A stretch of DNA of 5,754 nt from Flavobacteriaceae bacterium UBA3078 (GCA_002366675.1 DFBO01000133.1:13685-19438); one strand, 5' to 3'. Shown: positions 1-5,754, counted from the stretch's first letter. The notes: generated from the letters alone by a model not told the origin. Translations and numbers: made by a program.

Positions 1-1
1 T

Positions 2-43
2 GGAGGTGGCTTCGGTGGAGGTGGCGCTTCGGGAGGTTGGTAA
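2..43 (+). CDS. C-terminal end of a Gly-rich protein, probably TPM-domain (YgcG-type) membrane protein (partial, 5' end outside window)
   Basis: Reading from base 2, the frame gives 13 residues, GGGFGGGGASGGW, followed by TAA at 41-43. Tails of this kind (runs of Gly broken by Phe, then Ser-Gly and a terminal Trp) are typical of TPM-domain proteins (YgcG family, formerly DUF477). These usually have a signal peptide, an extracytoplasmic TPM domain, one or more membrane segments and a low-complexity Gly/Phe/Ser tail. In Bacteroidota they often sit next to lemA, which would lie upstream of this window. Only the tail is visible, so the family is inferred from the tail motif alone; another protein with a Gly-rich end is possible. 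The gene converges on der and ends just before the shared hairpin at 78-98. Confidence 0.5.
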   Translation, partial: GGGFGGGGASGGW

Positions 44-71
44 TAAAATATTTTTAATGAAACTATAAAAC

Positions 72-106
72 AAAAAAGGTTCTACATGATGTAGAACCCT
101 TTATAT
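72..106. terminator. Bidirectional Rho-independent terminator between the TPM-like gene and der
   Basis: A perfect 9-bp stem (GGTTCTACA at 78-86 with TGTAGAACC at 90-98) closes a 3-base loop at 87-89. On the - strand the stem is followed directly by six T (bases 72-77), the classic form for stopping der transcripts, whose stop codon is at 126-128. On the + strand the tail is weaker (CTTTATATTT from 99), but it still fits termination of the upstream gene ending at 43. Its position between two convergent genes supports use in both directions. Confidence 0.85.
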
Positions 107-125
107 TTATATTATAATCTTCTAA

Positions 126-1433
126 TTACTTTTTTCGCATATAAACACTCACCGGAACACCATTAAAATTAAAATGCTCACGTAGCTTATTTTCAAGAAA
201 ACGCTTATAAGGTTCTCTTACATACTGAGGTAAATTACAAAAAAATGCAAACTGTGGTTGTGGAGTTGGCAACTGCATAATGTACTTTATCTTTACAAAT
301 TTCCCTTTATAAGCTGGTGGAGGATTGTGTTCTATAATTGGCAGTAAAATATCATTAAGCTTACTAGTTTTAATCTTTTTAGTTCTGTTTTTATAAACCT
401 CAACTGCTGTTTCTATAGCTTTAAAAATTCGTTGTTTGTTAAGAACAGATATAAAAACAATAGGAACATCAGTAAATGGTTCCATCTCATTTTTAATGAC
501 ACGTTCATATTCTTTAATTGAATTATTGCCTTTATCTTCAATCAGATCCCATTTGTTTACAAGAATTACAATGCCTTTTCTATTACGTTGTGCTAGCCAG
601 AAAATATTTTGTACTTGACCATCAAATCCACGAGTTGCATCCATGACTAATAAACAAACATCGCAATGTTCGATAGCACGAACACTTCGCATGACGGAGT
701 AGAATTCTAAATCGTCTTTAACTTTTGCTTTACGTCTAATTCCTGCAGTATCCACCAAATTAAATTCGAAACCAAAACGGTTGTATTTAGTATCTATTGA
801 ATCTCTGGTTGTTCCAGCAATATCTGTAACTATATATCTGTCTTCACCAATAAGTGCATTGATAAAAGAAGATTTTCCTGCATTTGGTCTTCCAACTACT
901 GCAAACCTAGGTAATTCGTCTTCTTCAACCTCCTCCTTTTCTGGTAAAGCTTCTACAAGAGCATCTAATAAATCTCCTGTCCCACTTCCATTTATACTAG
1001 CAATGGTATAATAATCGCCTAAACCAAGAGAATAAAACTCTACTGCATCTTCAGCTCTTTTTCCATTATCCACTTTATTAACAACTAGAAAAACTGGTTT
1101 TTTAATTTTTCGAAGTAAAATTGCTACATCTTCGTCCATTCCAGTAACTCCAGATTCTACATCAACCATAAAAATAATAGCATCAGCTTCATCAATAGCC
1201 AACTCAACTTGCTTATCTATTTCAGCTTCAAAAACATCATCACTTCCCTTAACATAACCACCTGTATCTATTAAAGAAAACTCCTTTCCATTCCAATCGC
1301 TTTTTCCGTAATGCCTGTCTCTTGTGACACCACTTGTAGCATCAACAATCGCTTCTCTTCGTTGTATTAAACGATTAAAAAAAGTCGATTTCCCAACATT
1401 TGGTCTTCCTACTATAGCAACTATGTTACTCAT
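126..1433 (-). CDS. der: Ribosome biogenesis GTPase Der (EngA), double G-domain protein
   Basis: Der binds GTP through two tandem G domains and acts in the cytoplasm in late maturation of the 50S subunit. The product is 435 residues, usual for the family. G domain 1 shows GRPNVGKS (9-16), DTGG (56-59) and NKVD (119-122). After an acidic linker (about 165-174), G domain 2 shows GRPNAGKS (181-188), DTAG (228-231) and NKWD (293-296). A KH-like domain fills about 350-435 and ends in a basic MRKK. The ATG at 1433 is chosen because the protein then begins MSNIVAIVGRPN, as family members do. The frame stays open to 1529, but those 32 codons are not Der-like and a promoter box (1452-1459) lies inside them. 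The G5 positions are slightly unusual: ASI at 145-147 and SVL at 329-331, where SA is common. No Shine-Dalgarno is seen. der is divergent from the SIMPL gene and ends at the hairpin terminator. Confidence 0.97.
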   Translation of the reverse strand: MSNIVAIVGRPNVGKSTFFNRLIQRREAIVDATSGVTRDRHYGKSDWNGKEFSLIDTGGYVKGSDDVFEAEIDKQVELAIDEADAIIFMVDVESGVTGMDEDVAILLRKIKKPVFLVVNKVDNGKRAEDAVEFYSLGLGDYYTIASINGSGTGDLLDALVEALPEKEEVEEDELPRFAVVGRPNAGKSSFINALIGEDRYIVTDIAGTTRDSIDTKYNRFGFEFNLVDTAGIRRKAKVKDDLEFYSVMRSVRAIEHCDVCLLVMDATRGFDGQVQNIFWLAQRNRKGIVILVNKWDLIEDKGNNSIKEYERVIKNEMEPFTDVPIVFISVLNKQRIFKAIETAVEVYKNRTKKIKTSKLNDILLPIIEHNPPPAYKGKFVKIKYIMQLPTPQPQFAFFCNLPQYVREPYKRFLENKLREHFNFNGVPVSVYMRKK

Positions 1434-1451
1434 TTCAAATAAATTTTGGTG

Positions 1452-1459
1452 CAAATATA
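1452..1459 (-). promoter_or_regulatory. der promoter -7 box (TATATTTG)
   Basis: Read on the - strand, this is an exact match to the Bacteroidota -7 consensus TAnnTTTG. It lies 18 bases before the der ATG, predicting transcription start near 1446 and a leader of only about 12 bases. I found no TTG -33 element at the usual 17-23 base distance, so only the -7 half is supported. The box sits within the 5' extension of the der reading frame and so argues for the shorter Der start. Confidence 0.6.
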
Positions 1460-1515
1460 ATGATATGCTTATGATTTCGTTGTATTTTGTATCACACAAA
1501 AAAATAATTTGTAGA

Positions 1516-2247
1516 ATGAAAAACAACATTGCTGCTATAATCTTTTCTTTAGCAATAGTAATTGCTGCTTATTTACTTGGGAACGCCTTTATGAATAGAA
1601 ATCAAGCAGAAGGCACAATTTCTGTAACTGGTTTAGGTAAAGCAGATTTTACCTCAGATTTAATTGTTTGGGAAGGTTCTTTTTCTAAAGAAAGTTCAGA
1701 CCTTAAACAAGCATATAGTGACCTTGAAAAAGACAAAAAAATAATTTCAGATTATTTACTTTCTAAAGGAATTACCGAAAATGAGTTAGTGCTTAATGCT
1801 GTTAATAGCAGGAAAAACACACGAGGAAAATATAATAATGATGGTCAATATATTGGTGAAGAATTTTTGGGTTACATTTTAACTCAATCATTACAAATCG
1901 ATTCTAACAATGTTGAAAAAGTAGAATCTGTATCCAGAGAAATTACCGAACTTTTAAATAAAGGGATTCAGTTTTACTCGCAATCTCCAAGATATTATTA
2001 CACAAAATTAGCAGATTTAAAAATAGAAATGATTTCTAAAGCTACAGCAGATGCCAAGCATCGAGCTGATATGATTGCTGAAAATTCAGGTGGAAAATTA
2101 GGCGAATTAATTTCAGCTAAAATGGGTATTTTTCAAATTACTGGTCAGAATTCAGATGAAGATTATTCTTGGGGAGGAACGTTTAATACGCAATCGAAAG
2201 AAAAAACAGCATCTATTACAATGAAACTTGACTATAAGGTCAAATAA
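1516..2247 (+). CDS. SIMPL domain-containing (DUF541, YggE-like) membrane-anchored protein
   Basis: The product is 243 residues. Residues 5-24 form one hydrophobic segment (IAAIIFSLAIVIAAYLLGNA) that should act as a signal anchor or uncleaved signal peptide, placing the rest in the periplasm. The SIMPL/DUF541 domain covers about 33-240. It begins with the strand GTISVTGLGKADF (33-45) and contains the family's late helix, rich in Ala, Asp and Lys, ending in a Gly-Gly-Lys-Leu-Gly turn (176-196). Known relatives are E. coli YggE, linked to oxidative stress, and Brucella BP26, which forms a ring-like oligomer; the molecular role of the family is unsettled. The ATG at 1516 starts exactly before the hydrophobic segment. 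The frame is open back to 1324, but that part is antisense to der. No Shine-Dalgarno and no clear promoter are seen in the 82-bp spacer shared with der. The gene probably forms a unit with the one 11 bases downstream. Confidence 0.9.
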   Translation: MKNNIAAIIFSLAIVIAAYLLGNAFMNRNQAEGTISVTGLGKADFTSDLIVWEGSFSKESSDLKQAYSDLEKDKKIISDYLLSKGITENELVLNAVNSRKNTRGKYNNDGQYIGEEFLGYILTQSLQIDSNNVEKVESVSREITELLNKGIQFYSQSPRYYYTKLADLKIEMISKATADAKHRADMIAENSGGKLGELISAKMGIFQITGQNSDEDYSWGGTFNTQSKEKTASITMKLDYKVK

Positions 2248-2258
2248 CTACAATAATT

Positions 2259-2759
2259 ATGTCAGACAAAACATTAAATGAAGTGGTTTTAAGACCACGT
2301 TTTACTTTTGAAAAAAACAGTAATAATGAAGATTTACTTTCACTGTTTGATGAAGTAAAAAAAGAACAATCAGATTTTATTGTCTCAAGAATAGATAATC
2401 ATGTCTTTTTAAAATTACCAAAAAACAAACAGCATTTTTGGTCGCCACAGTTACATTTAGAAATTGATGAAATCAATAAAAACACAAGTAAAATTCATGG
2501 GTTGTTTGGGCCAAACCCAACAGTCTGGACTATGTTTATGTTTTTTCACTTTATTGTGGTTTGTTTATTTTTAGGGTTTGGAGCTTGGGCATATTCTAAT
2601 TGGTCTTTAGAAACATCATATGCCATACAAATAAGCCTCATGTTTTTTATGGTAATCCTTTGGGTTGTACTATATTTTGTAGGACAAATGGGGAAAAAAG
2701 TTGGCATGGACGACATGCACCTCCTCCATAGATTCATGAGAGATACATTGAGACATTAA
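2259..2759 (+). CDS. Conserved flavobacterial two-transmembrane protein of unknown function
   Basis: I do not recognise a named family. The 166-residue product has a soluble N-terminal part (1-89), two membrane segments (about 90-112 and 122-142, both rich in Phe, Trp and Met) and a short C-terminal tail with GKKVGMDDM (145-153). The soluble part has conserved-looking blocks: FWSPQLHLEI (60-69) and GLFGPNPTVW (81-90), the latter leading straight into the first helix. The basic tail after helix 2 and the lack of a signal peptide suggest both ends are cytoplasmic, with a hairpin in the inner membrane. Homologues I recall from Flavobacteriaceae are sometimes labelled GTP-binding protein, but no G1, G3 or G4 motif is present; that label probably comes from neighbouring era and der. 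The gene lies 11 bases after the SIMPL gene, suggesting co-transcription, and its stop is 12 bases from the era stop. Confidence 0.88.
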   Translation: MSDKTLNEVVLRPRFTFEKNSNNEDLLSLFDEVKKEQSDFIVSRIDNHVFLKLPKNKQHFWSPQLHLEIDEINKNTSKIHGLFGPNPTVWTMFMFFHFIVVCLFLGFGAWAYSNWSLETSYAIQISLMFFMVILWVVLYFVGQMGKKVGMDDMHLLHRFMRDTLRH

Positions 2760-2771
2760 TGCAACTATTTT

Positions 2772-3650
2772 TTACTTATTATACCCAAAACGTTTTAACT
2801 GTCTTTGATCGTTTCGCCAATTTTTATTCACTTTTACATAAAGCTCTAAATGAACTTGTTTACCAAAGAATTTTTCTAAATCTTTTCTTGCTTCAACTCC
2901 AACACGCTTTAAGGCAGAACCTTTATGACCAATAATTATTCCTTTTTGGGTTTCGCGTTCTACCATGATTACCGAACGCATACGAATAATGTTTTCTTCT
3001 TCAAAAAACTCTTCAGTATCAATTTCAACAGCATAAGGAATCTCCTTTTTATAGTGCATTAAAATTTTCTCACGAATAGTTTCGTTAACAAAAAAGCGTT
3101 CAGGCTTGTCTGTTAATTGGTCTTTAGGGTAAAATGGTGGTGACTCAGGTAGTAATTCAATAATTCTATTAAAAACCTCTTTTACTTGAAATCCTTCGAG
3201 AGCAGAAATAGCAAAAATTTCAGCATTTGGCACTTTTACTGTCCAACTTTGCACTTGCTCTTCAAGTTGTTCTTGATCTGATTTATCTATTTTATTCAAT
3301 AACAATAAAACTGGAATTTTAGAATGAGTTATTTTATTAAAAAAAGCTTCATCTTTTAATTCTTTTTCACCAATCTCAACCATATAAATCAACACATCGG
3401 CATCATCAAAAGCAGACTTTACAAAATCCATCATAGATTCTTGTAATTGGTATGCTGGTTTAATAATTCCTGGTGTATCAGATAAAATCATTTGAAAATC
3501 TTCACCGTTTACAATGCCCAAAATTCTATGACGAGTTGTTTGTGCTTTAGAGGTTATAATCGATAATTTTTCACCTACAAAAGCATTCATAAGTGTCGAT
3601 TTTCCAACGTTTGGATTTCCTATAATATTTACAAAACCAGCTTTATGCAT
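2772..3650 (-). CDS. era: GTPase Era, 16S rRNA-binding ribosome assembly factor
   Basis: Era is a cytoplasmic GTPase that binds the 3' end of 16S rRNA and helps mature the 30S subunit; it may also associate with the inner membrane. At 292 residues it has the usual family length. The N-terminal G domain shows GNPNVGKS (11-18), a Thr-rich switch I SKAQTTRHR (34-42), DTPG (58-61), NKID (119-122) and SAL (149-151). The linker leads to a type II KH domain (about 189-285) with a GHKG loop (241-244) followed by SALKRVG (245-251), the RNA-binding signature. All catalytic motifs are intact. The ATG at 3650 is the family start and is preceded by a good promoter at 3669-3701. No Shine-Dalgarno is visible. 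Its 3' end faces the two-transmembrane gene with a 12-bp gap and no hairpin, so the transcript may run on as antisense to that gene. Confidence 0.97.
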   Translation of the reverse strand: MHKAGFVNIIGNPNVGKSTLMNAFVGEKLSIITSKAQTTRHRILGIVNGEDFQMILSDTPGIIKPAYQLQESMMDFVKSAFDDADVLIYMVEIGEKELKDEAFFNKITHSKIPVLLLLNKIDKSDQEQLEEQVQSWTVKVPNAEIFAISALEGFQVKEVFNRIIELLPESPPFYPKDQLTDKPERFFVNETIREKILMHYKKEIPYAVEIDTEEFFEEENIIRMRSVIMVERETQKGIIIGHKGSALKRVGVEARKDLEKFFGKQVHLELYVKVNKNWRNDQRQLKRFGYNK

Positions 3651-3668
3651 CTCAATATTTTAATATGA

Positions 3669-3701
3669 CAAAGATAGTTTTAAAAATTTTAAACTTAACA
3701 A
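3669..3701 (-). promoter_or_regulatory. era promoter (TTG - 22 bp - TATCTTTG)
   Basis: On the - strand a TTG (bases 3701-3699) is followed by a 22-base spacer and then TATCTTTG (3676-3669). This matches the Bacteroidota housekeeping promoter, with a TTG-type -33 and TAnnTTTG at -7. Transcription should start near 3662, leaving a leader of about 12 bases before the era ATG. The spacing from -7 box to ATG (18 bases) is identical to that of der. Expression is predicted to depend on the primary sigma factor; no operator is evident. Confidence 0.7.
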
Positions 3702-3738
3702 TCTTAATATAAGTTAAATCAAACTAATATGCTCAAGT

Positions 3739-3783
3739 ACTTTTTAGCATTTACAGGTGCAATAAGTTTGGCAACTTTTTAGC
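3739..3783. repeat. 10-bp direct repeat ACTTTTTAGC flanking a candidate -7 box
   Basis: ACTTTTTAGC occurs at 3739-3748 and again at 3774-3783, with starts 35 bp apart. The copies lie on either side of TAAGTTTG (3763-3770), the best promoter-like box for the outer-membrane gene pair. The first copy also overlaps a TGCT...AGCA inverted pair (3730-3749). This could be a regulator binding site, but a 10-bp AT-rich repeat can arise by chance in DNA of this composition. Confidence 0.3.
3763..3770 (+). promoter_or_regulatory. Candidate -7 box (TAAGTTTG) for the outer-membrane gene pair
   Basis: An exact match to TAnnTTTG on the + strand within the 208-bp divergent spacer. No TTG lies 17-23 bases upstream, only a T-run at 3741-3745. 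It would give a transcript starting near 3777 and a leader of about 80 bases before the GTG at 3859. A weaker alternative is TACTTTAG (one mismatch) nearer the gene, around 3811-3825. Confidence 0.4.
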
Positions 3784-3858
3784 TTATTAAATGTATTGTA
3801 GGTTTTTTTTAATACTTTAGTGCTGTTAAAATAAACCCTCTTTAAAGCGCCATTTTAA

Positions 3859-4545
3859 GTGATAAACAAATCGTTTTTTACATTATTTTTTATAGCATGT
3901 ATTTTTATCATGCCGAACTTTTGTTTAGCACAAGACACTAAAATTGATTCTACAGATTTTAGTAATCAGACCCCATTTAGAAAAGGTAGATGGCTTACAG
4001 GACTAACGGGTTCTATTGGTTCTGGGTCTAATGAAAATACAGAAACCAAAAATAAATCCATAAGCAATTGGTACCGATTTGAAATTAGTTCCGGAATATT
4101 TTTAATAGACCGTTTAAATATTGGTTTATCAATGAATATGGAACGTGATAATGTGGAAAACGAAAACGAAGAACAAACTTCCGAAATATTTTTTGTAGGA
4201 CCTAAAGGAGCTTATTATTTATCTCCAAACAGTATAGGTTCTGTGTTTTTTAGTTTGTCTCCAGGCTATGTGCTTTACAGAGAAACCATTGGTGGTTTTG
4301 TAGACGATATTTATATTGAAAATGTAAACAAAGGAGGTGGGTTTGGTTTTCTATCAACCTTTGGTTTTTCGTATGTTATTCATGATCGCATATTATTTGA
4401 ACTAGGTCTTAACTACAATGTATATTGGCTAAATTTAAATCAAGGAAATAATGTCAATGATAATTTAAAAAGCGTGTCTTACGAACTGAGCAACATTTCT
4501 TTTTCTTTTGGATTTAAAATTTTAATTGACTCGAAACCTCTTTAA
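3859..4545 (+). CDS. Exported outer-membrane beta-barrel protein of unknown function (GTG start)
   Basis: The 228-residue product begins with a signal peptide: Lys4, a hydrophobic core at about 5-18 and a type I cleavage site after CLA (22-24), leaving Gln25 first, a common arrangement in Bacteroidota. The mature 204 residues have alternating, aromatic and Gly-rich strands with polar Asn/Glu-rich turns, for example around WLTGLTGSIGSGS and GGGFGFLSTFGFSYVI. This fits a small barrel of roughly 8 to 10 strands. The C-terminus (LIDSKPL) lacks the usual final aromatic residue. GTG at 3859 is chosen because an in-frame TAA sits directly before it and the next ATG (codon 18) would destroy the signal peptide. 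No Shine-Dalgarno is visible. The stop overlaps the start of the next gene (TAATG), so the two are almost certainly translated together. A porin-like or OmpW/OmpA-barrel type is possible, but I cannot assign a family. Confidence 0.82.
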   Translation: MINKSFFTLFFIACIFIMPNFCLAQDTKIDSTDFSNQTPFRKGRWLTGLTGSIGSGSNENTETKNKSISNWYRFEISSGIFLIDRLNIGLSMNMERDNVENENEEQTSEIFFVGPKGAYYLSPNSIGSVFFSLSPGYVLYRETIGGFVDDIYIENVNKGGGFGFLSTFGFSYVIHDRILFELGLNYNVYWLNLNQGNNVNDNLKSVSYELSNISFSFGFKILIDSKPL

Positions 4546-5657
4546 TGAAAAAACTGCTTTTATTCATATTCTTTAGTCTCGTTTTTATTCCTGACAGTTT
4601 TAGTCAGAATAAAGACGATGTGATAAAATCTGACACACTTAATAAGAACAAAAAAATTCAGTTTGTTGCGATTCCTATTGTTTTTTACACTCCAGAAACA
4701 AGTTTTGGTTTTGGTGCTGGTTCACAAGTATTTTTATTAAAAGAGAAGAATATCTATAACGATCGAGTTTCTAACGTTTTTGTGGACTTTATTATGACTT
4801 CCAACAAACAGTTTATTATTGATATTATTCCACAAATATATTTTGGTAAAGGCGATTATTTTCTAGACATGAATTTTAAGTGGAAGTTATTCCCGAATGA
4901 TTTTTGGGGAATTGGCAACACCACATCAAACAGTAATTTGGAATCATACGATATGACCTCTTCTATTTTAAAAGTAAGTTTTCTAAAAAGGTTACCACCA
5001 ACACTAAATTTTGGCTTCGAATACATTTATGAAAATCACAAAGTCACAAAAGTAGAAGAAGGAGGTCTTTTAAGCACTGGAGACATTGAAGGTAGTGATG
5101 GAGCAGTGATTAGTGGTTTTGGAGCTATTTTTAATTTAGACACAAGGGACAACGTAAGCTCTCCATTTTCAGGGCATTTAATTAAAATGAATGCGCAATT
5201 TTCAAGTGAACTTTTTGGAGCTACTCACAACTATAATAAGTTTATTGCAGATTTACGTACCTACCAAAAATTAGGAAAACACAGTATTGCTGCGCTACAA
5301 TTATATTACGAAGGTAATTATGGTACTGCGCCTTTTCAAGGTTTAGCTTGGTATGGAGGTGGCAACAGAGCTCGTGGGTATTACCAAGGTCGCTATATAG
5401 ATAATAGCTTATACCTTTTTCAAGCAGAATACAGATATCGTTTTAAACCAAGATGGGCTTTAGCAGGATATGGTCTTTTTGGAAAAGTAGCAAGCGATTT
5501 TAAGGAATTAGTTAGTTTTAACGAATTAAAACCAAGTGCAGGTGGTGGCATAAGATTTAAGCTACTAAAAACTCAAGATACTTGGGTTAGATTAGATGCT
5601 GGTATTGGTGTCGATGGTAGTAGTGGTGTTTATTTTGGTATTAACGAAGCTTTTTAA
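4545..5657 (+). CDS. Omp85/BamA-TamA family outer-membrane barrel protein without POTRA domains
   Basis: The 370-residue product has a signal peptide (Lys2-Lys3, hydrophobic 4-16, probable cleavage after SFS at 18-20, leaving Gln21 first). The rest reads as a 16-strand-sized barrel of the bacterial surface antigen (D15) type. Family marks are LDTRDN near 198-203, where relatives have DTRDNP or similar before a Ser-Gly-His turn; the RGY triad at 277-279 inside GGGNRARGYYQGRY, matching the (V/I)RG(F/Y) lock motif of the Omp85 L6 loop; and a C-terminal Phe suited to BAM recognition. Only about 20 residues separate the cleavage site from the first strand, so there is no room for a POTRA domain. 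It is therefore not the essential BamA. Such barrel-only Omp85 members are widespread in Bacteroidota, and their substrates are unknown. The ATG overlaps the previous stop by one base, implying translational coupling. Confidence 0.88.
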   Translation: MKKLLLFIFFSLVFIPDSFSQNKDDVIKSDTLNKNKKIQFVAIPIVFYTPETSFGFGAGSQVFLLKEKNIYNDRVSNVFVDFIMTSNKQFIIDIIPQIYFGKGDYFLDMNFKWKLFPNDFWGIGNTTSNSNLESYDMTSSILKVSFLKRLPPTLNFGFEYIYENHKVTKVEEGGLLSTGDIEGSDGAVISGFGAIFNLDTRDNVSSPFSGHLIKMNAQFSSELFGATHNYNKFIADLRTYQKLGKHSIAALQLYYEGNYGTAPFQGLAWYGGGNRARGYYQGRYIDNSLYLFQAEYRYRFKPRWALAGYGLFGKVASDFKELVSFNELKPSAGGGIRFKLLKTQDTWVRLDAGIGVDGSSGVYFGINEAF

Positions 5658-5754
5658 ATAATGCTAATTTTTATGTTGTTAATGTTCCTACCAAAAATAA
5701 ATTTGTTTATGTATTGGTATTCCAAGATCAATTCCAAATTTTATTTTAATTATT
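5658..5754. other. Downstream region with no confident gene; possible C-terminal codons of a convergent - strand gene
   Basis: On the - strand, 21 codons run in from the window edge (5753) to a TAG at 5688-5690, ending GIDLGIPIHKQIYFW. That could be the tail of a gene convergent with the Omp85 gene. A + strand frame from ATG 5661 is also open to the edge. Both are too short to choose between, and either may be chance. The only fold seen is a 5-bp A/T stem near 5697-5710, which is too weak to call a terminator. Confidence 0.2.

Noticed and set aside
436..618. + strand open frame of 60 codons
   Set aside because: It lies wholly antisense inside the well-supported der gene, shows no domain and is a shadow frame.
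781..1011. + strand open frame of 76 codons
   Set aside because: It is the antisense shadow of Der G domain 2 and the linker; its composition mirrors the complementary codons.
1483..1489. TATTTTG as a promoter box for the SIMPL gene
   Set aside because: It is one base short of TAnnTTTG and has no TTG at a suitable distance, so I could not support a + strand promoter in this spacer.
1324..1515. N-terminal extension of the SIMPL protein
   Set aside because: These codons are antisense to the der start region, and the signal anchor begins exactly at the ATG at 1516.
2546..2737. - strand open frame of 63 codons
   Set aside because: It is antisense to the two-transmembrane gene and has no promoter or family features.
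3730..3749. TGCT...AGCA inverted pair as a terminator
   Set aside because: The stem is only four base pairs, it is not followed by a T-run, and both flanking genes point away from it.
3898..3900. FIAC (residues 11-14) as a lipoprotein lipobox in the small barrel protein
   Set aside because: The hydrophobic core before the Cys would be too short and the -3 residue is Phe; the CLA/Gln signal peptidase I site further on fits better.
5661..5754. + strand frame beginning MLIFMLLMF at the right edge
   Set aside because: It has only 31 codons to the edge, no promoter or ribosome-binding signal, and its hydrophobic look is expected from T-rich DNA.

Overview
The window looks like a chromosomal segment of a member of the Bacteroidota, most likely family Flavobacteriaceae. 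The evidence is very AT-rich DNA, flavobacterial-type promoters (TAnnTTTG -7 boxes), no convincing Shine-Dalgarno sequences, secreted proteins whose mature part begins with Gln, and protein sequences that read as flavobacterial Der and Era. I see no insertion sequence, phage gene, CRISPR array, tRNA or rRNA, and base composition looks even throughout. It reads mainly as a conserved housekeeping neighbourhood, and I found no convincing new defence or mobile system.

Layout. Bases 1-43 hold the Gly-rich C-terminal end of a + strand gene, probably a TPM-domain (YgcG-type) membrane protein. A hairpin at 78-98 lies between this gene and der and probably terminates both. der (126-1433, - strand) encodes the double-GTPase ribosome assembly factor. 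An 82-bp divergent spacer containing the der promoter leads to a two-gene + strand unit. The first gene is a membrane-anchored SIMPL/DUF541 protein (1516-2247). Eleven bases later comes an uncharacterised protein with two membrane segments (2259-2759). Its stop lies 12 bp from the stop of era (2772-3650, - strand), the single-GTPase, KH-domain 16S rRNA/30S assembly factor. A 208-bp divergent spacer contains a good era promoter, a candidate promoter for the opposite direction and a 10-bp direct repeat.

From 3859 to 5657 a translationally coupled pair (TAATG overlap) encodes two exported outer-membrane proteins: a small predicted beta-barrel of unknown function and a POTRA-less Omp85/BamA-TamA-type barrel. 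The last 97 bp contain no gene that can be called with confidence.

How the genes relate. Der and Era are both GTPases of ribosomal subunit maturation. Here they flank an envelope-associated gene pair on the opposite strand, and their promoter-to-start geometry is the same. The link between the flanked pair and ribosome assembly is only positional. The two outer-membrane genes probably form their own operon and may act together in the outer membrane.
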